Positions 26,500 to 39,256 of a DNA stretch of 64,000 nt are shown in pieces. The DNA is from Cacajao melanocephalus (taxonomy: Eukaryota > Chordata > Mammalia > Primates > Pitheciidae). A program made the position numbers and the translations under genes. The stretch covers positions 1 to 64,000 of the forward strand of contig CAUYLG010063015.1 of NCBI GenBank assembly GCA_963573385.1, in the 5' to 3' direction. Every line of letters starts with the position of its first letter. The first letter of the stretch is position 1. The notes under the pieces were generated by a model. The model was not told the DNA's origin. It saw only the letters and a list, made by a program, of their open reading frames with translations, and did not search any database.

Positions 26500-28190
26500 C
26501 AAAAAGGTGAGACAGAAATGCAGCCTGAATCTAGCTGAGTTTATTGCCTGCTAAAAGAAATTTTAAAAGATCAACATTATTCAGAAGATTAGAACAGGAC
26601 CCAGAATCTATACCATATATCATATACAATGTCCAGGATACAATCCAACATCATTCCACACACCAAGAACCAGGAAAATATGATCAGTTTTTAGGGAAAA
26701 AAAAGCAATCAGATTCCAATTCTGAGAAACCCAAAGGACAGATATTGTAAATATCCTCCATGGTGATATGGAATGAATGGAAAGACAGAAGTTCTCAACA
26801 GAAAAATTAAAACTAGAAAAACAAGTGCATATTGTGGAAATAAAAACAGAATCTGAAATAACTTCACAAGATGGCTCAAGTTAAAATATATATATAACAG
26901 AAGGAAGAGTAAATGAACTGAAAGAGTCAGTGAAATGATCCAATGTGAAGAATAAAGGAAAAAATTTTGTTGAGACAACTGAGCTGAGCCTCCAAGGCCT
27001 GCAGGAAAGCATAAAAAAGTTCTAGCATTCATGTCATTGGTTTTCTAGAAAAAAAAAAATTGGTAGAGATATTATTTGAAGAAACAATTTGAAAAAATAA
27101 TGGCCCAAAACTTCCCAATTATTAAAAGACACAAATTTACAAATACAAGAAGTTCACAAACCCCAAACAGAATAAACTCGAAAATACTCACACTTAGTCA
27201 ACTGCTTAAAAGCAAAAATAAAGTATTCACAATAGTTAAAGTTACACATTATTACAGCAGAAGAATGATTTAAATTACTGAAATTTCTCATCAGAAACCA
27301 AGCAGGCAAGAAATCAACAGAACAACATCTTTAAAATGCTGAAGGAAAAAAAAATCCACCAACCTAACATTCTATATCCATCAATAACATCCTTCAGGAA
27401 AGAAAGGTAAATAATGGTATTTTTAGATGGAGGAGAATTTAAAGTATTCATTTTCAGCAGACCTGCTCCACAAAAAGCTAAAGAGCATGCTTTAGGCTTG
27501 AGGGAAATAACCCCAGAAAGAAACTGGGATCTTCACAAAAAGCAGAAATAATAAATATCTTGGTAAATATAAAAGTTTACATAAAAAATTCTTTAAAATG
27601 TATATGACTGCTGAAAGCAAAATGTGTAACACTGGTGGAGTTTTCAATGTATGTAGATGCAATATATACCATGACAATAAACAGGTAAGTGGGGAAGGAT
27701 AAAGGAAATTCTATCAAAAGGATTCTACATTTTACTTAAAGAATACAACATTAATTCTTGAGTAGACTGAAAGTTTGGGTATATTATATTGTCATTCCTA
27801 GAGCATCCACCAAAATATTTTTTTTCAAAGACAGCAAAATAGCTAATATGGAATATTAAGATAGAATACTAAAAAGATTCAAATAACCCAAAAGAAGATA
27901 GGAAAAGGGGGAAGAAGCAAATAACTGAGGGAATACACAGAAAACAAGTAACAAAATCGTATGTCTAATCCAATCACATCAATAACTATATTAAATTAAA
28001 ATTATCTAAACACACCCGTGAAAAGAGATTTCTCAAAATGACAAGAACCAACTGTATGTTGCCTACAAGAAACCTATTTTAAATACAAGTCCTAGATAGA
28101 TTAAAAGTAAAGGATGAAGAAAATATGTCATATAATAATCAAAATAAATATATTAATATATAGATTGGCTATATTAATTTCATCCAAAAT
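26500..28190 (+). mobile_element. L1M 5' half: ORF1, spacer and start of ORF2
   Basis: Old L1 (L1M/L1ME-like or HAL1-like) with ORF1-region sequence ('acaatgtccaggatacaatc', 'aagaaccaggaaaatatgat'), later 'aaccccagaaagaaactggg', and the ORF2 start ('atgttgcctacaagaaacct', 'ttggctatattaatttcatc'). All frames are broken. The segment 26090-26500 may be its 5' UTR. Confidence 0.78.
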
Positions 28191-28513
28191 CCTATTCTTA
28201 TATTTCCCAATTTTTAATTCCTCTCTGCTAACATACTTATCCATAGTGGCTATTCTCTCTTTACTCAGAAAACCATTACCAGAGTATTAAGCTGTGTTCA
28301 TCAATAACCTGTAAAATATATCAGCATATCCCTTCACTTTTATGAACTTACAATCTAAGGCAGACAATATTAATGCAACAGGTATTTTAAAAAGAAAAGC
28401 AAAATATAGCAAATAGATCTGAAACACTGCATGTTTGACAAAGCTGCTAAGTTCCTATATAAGCAGGATTTTATGAGCTTTAGGAATGGCATGGGATCCT
28501 CACTAACAGTTAC
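28191..28513. other. No recognised feature
   Basis: AT-rich DNA between the L1M and the Alu pair. Confidence 0.5.
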
Positions 28514-28514
28514 A

Positions 28515-28553
28515 GCTGGGCCAGGGCAGTGGTTAATGCCTGTAATCCCAGCA
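28515..28553 (+). mobile_element. Head of an Alu, cut by a second Alu
   Basis: Only the first 39 bases of an Alu ('gggccagggcagtggttaat' to 'cccagcact') precede a complete Alu in the same direction. Confidence 0.8.
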
Positions 28554-28868
28554 CTGGCTGGGCACAGTGGCTCACGCCTGTAGTCCCAACACTTTGGGAG
28601 GCACCAAGGAGGGCGGATCACTTGAGGTCAGGAGTTCAAGACCAGCCTGGCCGATATGGTAAAACCCCATCTCTAGTAAAAAAATACAAAAATTAGTTGG
28701 GCATGGTGGTGCATGCCTGTAGTCCCAGCTACTCAGGAGCCTGAGGCAGAAGAATCACTTGAACCCAGGAGGCATAGGTTCCAGGGAACCAAGATCACAC
28801 CACTGCACTGCAGCCTGGGCAACAGAGCAAGACTCTATCTCCAAAAAAAAAAAAAAAAAAAAAAAAAT
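28554..28868 (+). mobile_element. Alu, full length
   Basis: From 'ggctgggcacagtggctcac' to a 27-base A-run at 28842-28868. Confidence 0.95.
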
Positions 28869-29042
28869 TTATAAAGCAAGGCAGTGTGTCTCCTTTTGTG
28901 TTTTTCTTTCTTACTTAAGGGTCAAGATTTTTACATGGCACCAAAGGATATTTTCATTTTCTCCAATTTCATAAGCCTGAGGCAAACAGCTGAAATAGAA
29001 AATCACCTAATGAGAGCCTACCTACATTTTCTATGCCTTCTT

Positions 29043-29165
29043 TTCCCATTAACTTCCAAAATGCCTAGTTATTCATTTGTTTATTTTCATAAAGAAGGTG
29101 CATCCTATTCCATGATGAAAGAATATGAAGTGTTATTTCTGCCCCCAGGGATTTATCTGTGGAAA
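29043..29165. repeat. Diverged local duplication, copy 1
   Basis: Matches 29873-29990 in the same orientation: both contain 'gaatatgaagtgttatttc', 'ccccagggatt' and 'ttattcattt', with intervening differences. Weaker similarity may continue to the right of both copies. Confidence 0.7.
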
Positions 29166-29687
29166 TGGCCCCCTTCACATCCCCTTAAAGCTGGACCCAG
29201 GGCAGCTTCCAATGAGTATTCACATAGCTAAAAATACCAACATATCAGGACTGAAATGCTAAGTGCCTCTAATGAGAAAAATTTGGAATGAAAAGACGCT
29301 AAAGTCTCTGTTCTAATCTGAAGAGGGGAAAAAACCCACACATACTTATCCTAAAAAATAAGTGAGCATAAATTCTCCCCACAAAACACCATCAACAAGT
29401 AGTTCAACATTTCCAGCAGTTAAAGAGGAAGAACACTGAGTTCAGGAGACTTAAAGATTATATGTCTATGAAGGTACATGCCACCCTTACCAGTGTGGTT
29501 AGAGTGGACAGTTACTGTCTTCCCTGCTCAAGATTTGAAAAAAAGAAAAGGTACTAAAAACAATAGCGCTTTGTTGTATTCAGCGACATGTAGAACTTTC
29601 TCTTGATTGTGCTTTTAATAAGCACAGCCTACCTTTTAGCTTTGAACATACTAGTACAACATTTTGATTACACAGAGATACTCTATA

Positions 29688-29850
29688 CCAGTAGTTCTCA
29701 GAGTGTGGTCCCTGGACTAGCAACATCAGCATAACCAGGGGACTTGTTAAAAATGCGATTCAAATCCAGATCTACTAATTCAGAAATTCTGGAGGTGAGA
29801 CCCAGCCTTCTGTTCACAGATGCCAATTGAAATTTAAGAACCACTGTTCT
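29688..29850. mobile_element. MER5A-type hAT-Charlie element
   Basis: Terminal 'cagtagttctcagagtgtgg' and its inverted partner 'taagaaccactgttcta', with interior 'actaattcagaaattctgga'. A short non-autonomous DNA transposon. Confidence 0.85.
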
Positions 29851-29872
29851 AGATGTTCATAAATATTTTCTC

Positions 29873-29990
29873 ATTATCTTCCAATATGCCTGGTTATTCA
29901 TTTATTTTCACAAAGAAGGTACTTTCTATTCTACTGTGAGAGAATATGAAGTGTTATTTCAATCCCCAGGGATTCACCCCAGGAAGGTAA
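29873..29990. repeat. Diverged local duplication, copy 2
   Basis: Partner of 29043-29165, about 830 bases to the right, with the MER5A between them. Confidence 0.7.
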
Positions 29991-30419
29991 AATAAGTCTT
30001 ATCTTCCTTTTTCATAGTTTACTGGACTCAATTTTTACTGAAGTCTGGCTCCAGGGAGCTCCGCATGCTCATAATATTAGAATGGCTAGTTAAGTATCTC
30101 ATCTCTTGATCTCTGCTTCCCTACCATGCAAGGGTAGGACATTCAAGTGTTCCTTTAAGTCAGGAGAAAGACACATATTTGATGCCAACTCTGAACCAAG
30201 TCTGCTTTCTCGGTGAAAAAAAAAAAAGAAGAATGTCAAAGACTCCCTCTAGAAAGAGGCTGGTCCTCCCTCAACCTCCCATTTTTCACAGAAGAAAGCT
30301 GAAACTCAGGGAATTTTGAGTAACCAGTAACCAGCATCCAGTCCAAGATGAGTCAGCCAATAAGCACACAGATTCTACTCTAAACTCCAAGCAAAGTGCT
30401 ATAAGCAGAAAAAAAAAAA

Positions 30420-30600
30420 AATAGCTCTGTAATCTTGGACAAGTTATTGTACCTCCATAAGCCTAATCTCCACATCTATAAAAAAGAAGTAAATGTAGTA
30501 CCTACTTCACAGAGTTTATGTGAGGATTAAATGCAATAATCTATGTAAGGCTCTAAGAATAGTGCATGGCAGTAACATAGCTACAATAAATGTTACCCAT
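30420..30600 (+). repeat. MIR element
   Basis: 'ctctgtaatcttggacaagt', 'tgtgaggattaaatgcaata' and 'ctacaataaatgttaccc' follow the MIR order. Confidence 0.85.
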
Positions 30601-31789
30601 AATCTTTAATACTGACACCACCACCACTACAGCTGTTAAAACACTACAGCCATTATGAACTGGGCACTGTTAAACCTATTACTGTTTTTCTTTACTCCTG
30701 CCTTCAGACTTTTTATACTGTTCAGACCATCATATGCAACAGACATGAACTCATCATCTACTGGGCTATAATGGAATTTAAAAGATTAAATCACCAATAC
30801 TTAAGAAACGGCTATTTTATTAGCAGCTATTCCAATCATTAGACACTTTCTTTTTATTTCTATTTATAGATGAGCTCTTGCAAAGATAAACCCAAGAATT
30901 CTGTCAAATATACACAGCCTTCATCCTGGAGAGCTTCTGGAAATTCAAGGAAAACAAAGGACTTAAAAATAAGCCTGCAAACTGAAAAACTGCCTTCAGC
31001 TCCTTGCCACTGCATTGATCAAAGATAGCGTGAGTCTCCAGTGGTATAAATGAAAAACAGAAACTTTTCTCTTAGCAAATCCTTCCAGATAAACGCCTGA
31101 CTGCAGCCCTTTGAAGTTGATGCAGTTGAAATCAATTTTTTTGCATGAATTATGCACTACACCAGAACAGAAGCAAGACCACTTATAATATGACTCATTG
31201 TGTGAGAAAGCTCAAGGCACAACTTGTACTGTGCATTTTCTGGGAAGCCAACATTCCTGAACTAGGTGACAGGCACATGGTGAGAGGTTACTGTAGCTTC
31301 TGTGGCTACAAAACCCACAAAAGCTAATAGCTTCAACAACTGCACGGACTCACTCATCTTTCAGTGGCTTTGTTTGACTAATTTCCAAGTCCACTGATCT
31401 AGTCCACCATAAACTGATTACTTAAATCCAGTTAGCAAATGAGAAATTAGCATGCATTTAAATTCATTTCAATTAAATCAAGATAAACCCAAGAAAAGCT
31501 ATTTTAGTTTCTAAGGTCCACTAACCACCATCATTCAAGATTCGTCCAAATCCAAATTTAAAACTACATTTAACTTTTTCCCTAAAAGACTATAATTCAA
31601 GTTTAAATGCCATAATTCATCAGCACTTGTAGTCTAACTACAAATTCTACAAATCAAAATCGTTCATATTTACTGGATTTGTAAGGCTTCCATAACAGAA
31701 TTGTTGAGAGTCTTTGAAAAATGTTTTTAAAGGTTTTCTCTAAAGTTATTCAAAAATTCAGCCTAAGCTTAAATTGCTGTTTTCTAAAG
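30601..31789. other. No recognised feature
   Basis: AT-rich unique-looking intron DNA; short open frames are not supported as genes. Confidence 0.5.
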
Positions 31790-31799
31790 GGAAATACTT

Positions 31800-32098
<299 letters not shown>

Positions 32099-32190
32099 GG
32101 AAATACTTCTAAACCAAAACTATTCCTAAATCAAATGTACTCATGCTGGTACTATTTCAAATTCATCAAGACACAAGAGGATAATAGATG

Positions 32191-32320
32191 TTCATATTTA
32201 TATACGATTTATTTATAAGATATAAGATATCTTATAAAGATATATATATAAGATATAAGATATCTTATATATGATATAAGATATTTATAAGATATAAGTT
32301 CATATTTATATGATTTATTA
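32191..32320. repeat. Palindromic TATAAGATA-rich repeat
   Basis: AT-only tract with two perfect palindromes, TATAAGATATCTTATA (32221-32236) and ATATAAGATATCTTATAT (32253-32270), and repeated TATAAGATA units. Nearly identical flanks ('ttcatatttatata' at 32191 and 'ttcatatttatatg' at 32300) suggest a tandem duplication. Confidence 0.85.
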
Positions 32321-33224
32321 GTTCCATAAGTAAACCCATATTTGGGAGAAAAAACTGGTCTTTCAGCTAAGCCATGATTTCAATGTTATTCCTACTTACA
32401 TAAAAGATTAAGCATTTATTTCTCAATACTAAAGTGAAAAGAAACACTGGGCATTGAAGAGCTTTATGATATTCTAAAGGCCAGCTTCAGATCTGGAGCT
32501 AATAAAGACGAGTCAGGAATTATTTTACTCACTCTATTCAATGTTTACACCTAGAAGCCCCAATCAGCTACAGCTGATCTGACTTGACCACGAAATGAAA
32601 AACTTTCTGAGCATAGGCAAAAAATGTTGCTCAATTGCAAAGTCAGCTTGCTGCTGATAACTTGTAACTGTCCCTCTTTCAAACCACAAGCTTCTCAGGG
32701 ATCCTCAGTGCAGGTGCCTCTCTGCGAGTCAAGCCCAGGTTGGTGCCCAGCAACTTTCAGAGTGATGTTTCATTCCTGCATGCTTTTTCTATGTAGCACC
32801 AGTACACCTGGATTTCCAGCCACTTGCTCTTGCCCATGATAGGAGTGTGCTCCTAATTCTTGGCTATCTTTCTGACATGGACTCCACAGCCTACTCAGGA
32901 CTTCTATCCACAATTCATGTCCTCAACAGATGCTGGCTTGTCTGAGAGTTCCAACATTTCCCTTGCATTCTGACTTAGATGTATGTCTACTCTGTTACAT
33001 ATAATTTTCCCCAGTTCTAGCTTTTTGCCCTAAATTTAGTTGCTTAAACCCTAATATCTGGCTTCAAAAAACTCAGCAGAAGTTCAAAAGCATTTCTGTT
33101 CCTCCAAACTCGTATGTCCTTTATCCTACACTAGGCTGAGGTCTCAGATGTCAGTTCTCAAACACATTAGTGACTTTAGATCTACAATTAAAGCAAATAT
33201 AACCTTGAAAGATAAATAAGAACC
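32321..33224. other. No recognised feature
   Basis: Unique-looking DNA. Confidence 0.5.
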
Positions 33225-33375
33225 AGGAACTTGGAATTAACATATATGTTTCTGATCCTAGCTCTGCCACTAAGATCACACCACTGTATGATCTTGGATG
33301 AGTCATTAACTTTCTTGGTCTGTTTTTTTCATCCCTAACGTTAAGGGGTTTTGTAATTTCAAAGTTCTCTTCCAG
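33225..33375 (+). repeat. MIR element
   Basis: 'tcctagctctgccactaaga', 'tgatcttggatgagtcatta' and 'ggtctgtttttttcatccct' match MIR. Confidence 0.8.
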
Positions 33376-33689
33376 TTATGAAATGTTATTATTGTATTCT
33401 GCAAAAGTAATTGTCAGATGAATTCCTAGACATATTTAAAGGCTTAACACATTATCTACTGTCATTTATTCCTGCCATTTCTCCTCTCCATTAGTGTGGA
33501 CAATTGAAAGTCAATTACATATGCTACAGCAAAGACACTGGGGAAGAGTCTCTATACTTTTACTCCACTAGCATATCTGGATAAACAACTTAGTGTCCTG
33601 TTGACTAACGGACTCAAAGACTTATCCATATCAATTTATCTCACAAGTTCAAAGAAGCAGAACCCATTGGCTGCTACCTAATGTGGGCC

Positions 33690-33855
33690 AAGGATCCAGT
33701 TAAGCACTTTATTGCATTAATTCCAATCTTCACTATTTGAAAGGAAAAAATGATCACCATTTCACAGGATCGGAGTGGTTCTTCAGCTTACCCAGCATCA
33801 CAGTGCTAATAAATGGTGGTGGGAGAATTCAAATGTCAGACCACTGCTTAGGACA
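33690..33855 (-). repeat. MIR element
   Basis: Antisense MIR signatures: 'aagcactttattgcattaat', 'accatttcacaggat', 'acagtgctaataaatggtgg'. Confidence 0.75.
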
Positions 33856-33859
33856 GGCC

Positions 33860-34335
33860 CACTAGTAAAGATAAGAAAGGGTATTTAACATTTCAGGCTT
33901 GGGCACAAGTAATCACAACCCTCAACCTGCCTGCCATACCATATAAAGGCATTAAACTTTCTATTGCATTTAACAGTATTTACATTGTGCCCTTCCCAAA
34001 ACATAGAAAGACATGGATTCTCCTAGAAATGGCTTCAAATTTATCAAGCGAAAAAAGAAAATAAAGTCTATAATTTAAAAATTATATATACACACACATG
34101 CATATACACTTGATATATTAAAAAGCCTAGTTAGAAATGAAAATATGTTAATGACCCTATCATTTTGAGTAAGATAAAATGGAATAAACATAGAGATGAA
34201 AATAAATGGGAACTGCAGAAATCACTTATTTTAACTCAGTTTTAAACTGTCTCTAAAAATGCAGAGAAATTAGTACTAACTAGTAAGGTAAATTATAAAG
34301 TTACAATAATTAAAATTGTCATCATATGGTAGACA
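33860..34335. other. No recognised feature
   Basis: AT-rich DNA with a small TA/CA-rich run at about 34082-34110. Confidence 0.5.
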
Positions 34336-34794
34336 TTTAGAATATGAATGAGGTAGCACTTCAAATCAGAGAAAAAAACATGGATTATTTAATGAATCAT
34401 GTTAGGACTACTTGGTGGCCAATTGCGGGAAGAACACTAAATCTGGAGTTCCCATTTCTGACATCAAAATTAATGAAGTTCTTATCTTTCACACCAAAAT
34501 TAATTCAAGATGGCTCAAAATTTTAAACAAAAAAAATAATGAAATATTCAAAGAGAGAATTTTTGTTAGACATAGTAAATAAATGTTTTTATCTTCAATA
34601 CCTCCTGAGATCCAATAAAATCACGAAGGATTAAACAGGGTAAAATTCTAAAAGGACTAATGATGATGATAACAGATAAGAGATGTCACCCAAGGCAGAA
34701 GGGCCACGGTAACTAAGTCAAGTGGAGACAGGTGAAGTCTAACCATCTCCAATGATGAAAGTCTCCAGGGATGGAAATCAAAGAAAGACATCTT

Positions 34795-34945
34795 ACACTT
34801 TCATATGCATAAGAATCGCCTGGTGATGCCCTGTAGATTCCGAGTCAACAGGTCTGGGGTGGAGTCTGAAGTGCTGCATTTCTAACAAGCTCCCCGGTGA
34901 TGGGCAGAGGCTGCTGGTCTGTGGTTCACATTTTGAGTGGACAGC
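34795..34945. mobile_element. MER5A-type hAT-Charlie element
   Basis: 'gcataagaatcgcctggtga', 'caacaggtctggggtggagt', 'gcatttctaacaagctcccc' match the MER5A interior. Confidence 0.82.
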
Positions 34946-36394
34946 TTTAGACTAGAGAATGTCAGAAATGTTTGACAACTGTAGGCACCAGATACCTCTG
35001 GAGGTCAGGGAGCAAAGTTCAGCTGGAAGAGGGTACTGGTCCAAAGTCTGTATAAGGAACATGTACACCTCCAGATTAGGTCCCTGAAACCCGGTGACTA
35101 CTCTCTCCAGCCCCAGTAGAGAGGGATGGTTTACTCCTGGGGAGGCGGAATCACAGAGGACCTGGCTTTTGGGACACCGAGCACAGTGACCAAAACAGGA
35201 CTAAGATAAATCTTCGGCTCCCTGCTCAGCTTTCAAAACGGTGGCGGCAGGCTTATAACCATCAAGCAGGCTAGAGAAAAGCTGTTCCCTGGGGAAACTG
35301 ACTAGCTCAAGAGAAAGTATTCTAAGGAAAAGAAAAAAAAAACCTTAATGATCAGACTACACAAAACTTGAAATCTTCAACCAAGGAAAAATATCATAAA
35401 GTCAAAAGACAAATAAAACGCATAAGCAAATATTCTCAATATGCATGAAAAAGAGCAAATTTCTTTCTTTTTGCATAGAAAGCCTTTATAAAACAATAAA
35501 CACTCCTTAAAAAGACAAAAACATTAAGTAGTTCATGGAAAACTAAATACTAAAACATATGAAAATATGCTTAACTTCACTTTTAAAAGGGCAAGTTAAA
35601 ATAATATTTTTCACACAGTCAATTGGCAAGCACCTGAAAGTTCAATCATACTACTGGAAACTCCTTCAGTCAGTGGAAATATATAAACAAGTGCAATCCC
35701 CTAAGGGGACAATTCTCCAGTATCTATCAAAATTCAGACAGACCCAGCCACTTCACACTAATAGAAATTTCAGGTAATTCACGTGGAAAGAAAGATAGAT
35801 GTATAAAAGTTGCCACTGTGACACTGCTTTTAATAGCATATGATTGGAAATAATCTCAAGAACCACTGATAGGGGAGTGGTTAAATAAATTACAATAAAT
35901 ACATGCATTACACATGCTACATAAAATGTTAGAACAACCATTTACAAGAAAAAAGTTGACTTTTCAATATTTCCATAAAAAGATGTTCAAGATATACTAA
36001 ATAAAAGACAAAGTGTGAATGAGTATAGTTTGTATTAAATAAAATGTAGAGAGATATACTGCTATGGACTGAATATGTCCCCCAAAATTTGTATGTTGAG
36101 GCCTACAACCCCAACGTGATGGAACTAGGGTGTGGAGCCTTGAGAAGCAATTACGAGGGTGGAACCACCATGAATGGAATTAGTGCCCTTATGAGATTTT
36201 CTCTCTCTCTCATTCCTTTCCTCCCTCAACTACGTGAGTATACAGAAAAAGACAAAAAGTCTCTGCCAACCAGGCAGGGCGGCCTCACCAGACACTGAAT
36301 CTGTTGGTGCCTTGATGTTAAGACTTGTCTCCAGAACCACGAAAAATAAATTTCCATTTAAGCTACCAGTCTACGGTATTTTGTCATAGCAGTC

Positions 36395-36872
36395 TGTGAT
36401 GGTTAATTTTGGGTGTCAACTTCTCTGGACTAAGGCATACCTAGAGAACTGGTTAAGCATTATTTTGGTATATGAGTATGTTTCCAGAGGAGATCAGCAT
36501 GTGATTCTGAGTAAATTAAGTGAGGAAGATCTGCCCTTAATACAGGCAGACACTATCCAATTGCCTGAGGACTTGGATAGAACAAAAACAGAGGAAAAGG
36601 ATTTCCTGTCTCTCCTGGAGCTAGGACACACTCTTCTCCTCCTACCTCTGGACATCAGGACCTCAGGCTCTCCAGCCTTGGGACCCTAGGAATTACACCA
36701 GCAGTCCCTGCTGCATTCTCAGGCCTTTTCACTTGGACTGAGCCAAGGTACTGATACCGCAGGGACTTCAGCTTACAGATAGCCTGCTGTGGGACGTCTC
36801 AGCCACCATTATCGTATGAGCCAATTCCCCTAATAAATCTCCTCTCATCTACCTACCTAATCTATCTAATAG

Positions 36873-36903
<31 letters not shown>

Positions 36904-36955
36904 CATCCATCCATCCATCCATCCATACTGGTTTTCTCTAAAGAACCCTAAGACA
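36395..36955 (+). mobile_element. LTR inserted in the end of another LTR
   Basis: About 560 bases starting TGTGATGGTTAATTTTGGGT and ending AAGACA, with a poly(A) signal in 'cctaataaatctcctctc'. Flanked by CAGTC (36390-36394) and CAGCC (36956-36960), four of five matching. Its 3' part holds (ATCT)n and (ATCC)n repeats at about 36852-36926. The family was not named. Confidence 0.8.
36852..36926. repeat. (ATCT)n(ATCC)n microsatellite
   Basis: Tetranucleotide tract switching from ATCT to ATCC units; likely length-polymorphic. Confidence 0.9.
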
Positions 36956-37110
36956 CAGCCCTAAGATATATATACTTGAATACGCATAGAAAATATTCCA
37001 GAAGGCAGTTGCAAATGGTTGTCTCTGAGGAGACAGTTTTATTTTTCATGGTATACCTATTTTATCACTTGACACTTTTTCACAATATGCACGCATTGAT
37101 TTTTCTTCTT

Positions 37111-37985
37111 TATTAGCTTCTTTCTCCAAGAATTACACCGGGCAAGGTGACAAAAGGGTGATAAGTAAAAGAAGATGTCAGAGAGGAGCATAATTAATAC
37201 ACTGGCTGGAAGCTGCCACTCCTTGTTCTGTCCAAACGTCTTTTGCCACTCTTTCTCCATACCTCAGAAATAGAAACAGTAGCAATAATAGCACAAGTTT
37301 ATTTTAGTTTATAATTCTGAACCCCACATCTATGGTGATCATTTATTTCATAAACATATGTCATACATTTGAACTCTTTCCAACTTAGTGCCTTAGGCTT
37401 CTCTAGCTAACAAAAATAGTGAGTGTGGCCTTGCATGTGAGAGGGTAGTTTTATTCCACATTAACAAATGTCTGATTCTAAGCCATGAAGCCACCATGTT
37501 GCAAGGCCAAACACGACCCACAGAAACACAAACACTACCCCACTGGGGCAGAAGCCAATAATCTTGAGAAAGTTTGCTTGCTGTAACTAAGCCTAACAGC
37601 CTGATCTATGAGTCCACGTGCTTTGTATCAATTTCTAAAACCAAGAAATATTACTAAGAAACTAGTTAGCTACTTCTTGTAAACTTAGGTTTCCCCAATT
37701 CAAACCCTTGGATACAACTTCCATAAAATACCACTCATTATATATAATCACTCATTTTTCACTAAAATATTGCTGCTAGTCTTATTGTATATATATCCGT
37801 TAAATTTAATCATTGAGTCTACATTTATGGTCTTCCTCTACCTTGTCATTTTACCAAATCCATAAGCCAGAAGTTCTCTACCACTTTGAAGCTATACATT
37901 TGTAAAAGAAAAAAAAATTAATTCCACAATATAAAATTCCTTTTCAAAAAGTTACTTTTAAAAAGCCATCCTAGACTGTCTTTAT
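37111..37985. other. No recognised feature
   Basis: Unique-looking AT-rich DNA. Confidence 0.5.
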
Positions 37986-37989
37986 TCTT

Positions 37990-38205
37990 AGAGGATAGAT
38001 CATGTTCAACTACTCACTGGTGATGTGTCATAATAGCTGCAATTTACTTTGCATGGTACAGAATAAATATGATAAAATGTTAATAATCATTGAATTCTGG
38101 TGGCAAGAATATGAATGTTCATGGCACCTTTTTCAGCTTTTCTCTATATTTGAACATTTTCACAAAAGTCAAAAAATGTTAATACATGCCATTCTATTGG
38201 TATTA
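37990..38205 (+). mobile_element. Possible L1M 3' UTR end
   Basis: 'gataaaatgttaataatcat', 'tgaattctggtggcaagaat' and 'tgaacattttcacaaaagtc' resemble the 3' end of L1ME-type elements. Diverged. Confidence 0.45.
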
Positions 38206-38855
38206 AAAAAAAAAAAAAACTTTTCCCAAGTAGACAAGCACAGTGAGATAATACGGTGAGTAAAAAGTAGGATGAAACAGGCAATCAACTATGCTAAAGA
38301 ACAGCCTAGTTTTAGAATTAAAGTCTTCTTGAATTCTCAATTCATAGTGACTCCTGAATCTTGGTTACCTGTTGCTTACTTGCTGAATGAAAATGTTTCT
38401 ACCATCAGAATAGCTTACTCATAAGGTAACTATTCTGATAATAAATTATTAGGAAGCCCCATACTAGGACAGATACTCTTCATTTGTGATTTCTTGCTCA
38501 AGGTAACTTACGGTTGACTTTTATTTGTTGTAAAAGAATATTACACTCACCATTCCTGTTAGCTAAGTAATCTTAAGGCAATGAATTGGGAGGGGTGAGA
38601 TATGTTTGTTAAATAAATATTTGCAATAGATGTCGTAAAGTTCAAACGTATAAACTTGAATTTCTCATTGTATTTTATGATTATCATTCCCGTTTCTTTA
38701 AAGAAAGAGTGTCAAAATGTCTTGTTATGGCAGATATTATTAAATCTCCTTCCTAACCAGTGTCCTAACCTGCTGTTCTTTGGAAAAGCCATCATGTGAA
38801 AATAATTGTTTTTCTTTATAGATGAAGTTTATCAAAATTACATTCTATTTGCTGC
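38206..38855. other. No recognised feature
   Basis: Unique-looking AT-rich DNA. Confidence 0.5.
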
Positions 38856-38859
38856 AGGG

Positions 38860-39240
38860 TAAGTCATGGTGGAGAGGACATGAGGAATGGGTTTCCTCAT
38901 ACTGTGTTGGTAGGGATGTCAATTGGTATAATTTATCTTGAAAGGTTTTCAACGCTTTTATCAAATTTTAACTCTGCACATCCTCTGACCCATCGATTCT
39001 ACTTCTTTATGTCAGTTTAGGGGAAAATACCTAAATACAAAGAAGTCTGTGTAAGAATGAAGTTACTGCATTGTTTCCTATAGCATTTATGGAGAGGCAG
39101 TTAAATGAACTAGGAAACACCCCCATAATGGGATGGTATGCCATCACATTAAAAAGAAAATGACTCTACATTGACTAACATTGGAAAATCCCCAATAGGT
39201 GGCCTTAAGTGAAAAACAAGACTAAGTTTCAGAGCGAGAC
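38860..39240 (+). mobile_element. L1M ORF2 remnant
   Basis: 'gtgttggtagggatgtcaat', 'cctctgacccatcgattcta', 'catcacattaaaaagaaaat' follow L1M ORF2 order. Confidence 0.65.
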
Positions 39241-39256
39241 TTAGAGTATACCATTC

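Larger units (their letters stand above)
36060..36970 (+). mobile_element. MaLR-type LTR carrying a second LTR
   Basis: The LTR begins TGCTATGGACTGAATATGTC at 36060 and is readable to 36394. Its last bases resume at 36956-36970 after the inner LTR. The pentamer TATAC at 36055-36059 and 36971-36975 is a perfect target duplication for the outer LTR. Confidence 0.85.
34340..37110 (+). mobile_element. Old L1M ORF2-3' portion dissected by later insertions
   Basis: ORF2-like segments at 34340-34610, 35340-36059 and 36976-37110 follow L1M order ('aatgaatcatgttaggacta', 'aaaatatgcttaacttcact', 'taggggagtggttaaataaa', 'gcaaatggttgtctctgagg'). They are separated by a MER5A (34795-34945), unassigned DNA (34950-35330) and two nested LTRs (36060-36970). 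No intact frame. Confidence 0.7.

Noticed and set aside
36851..36927. Regular tetranucleotide repeats considered as a possible CRISPR-like array
   Set aside because: No spacers; it is a simple microsatellite in an LTR.
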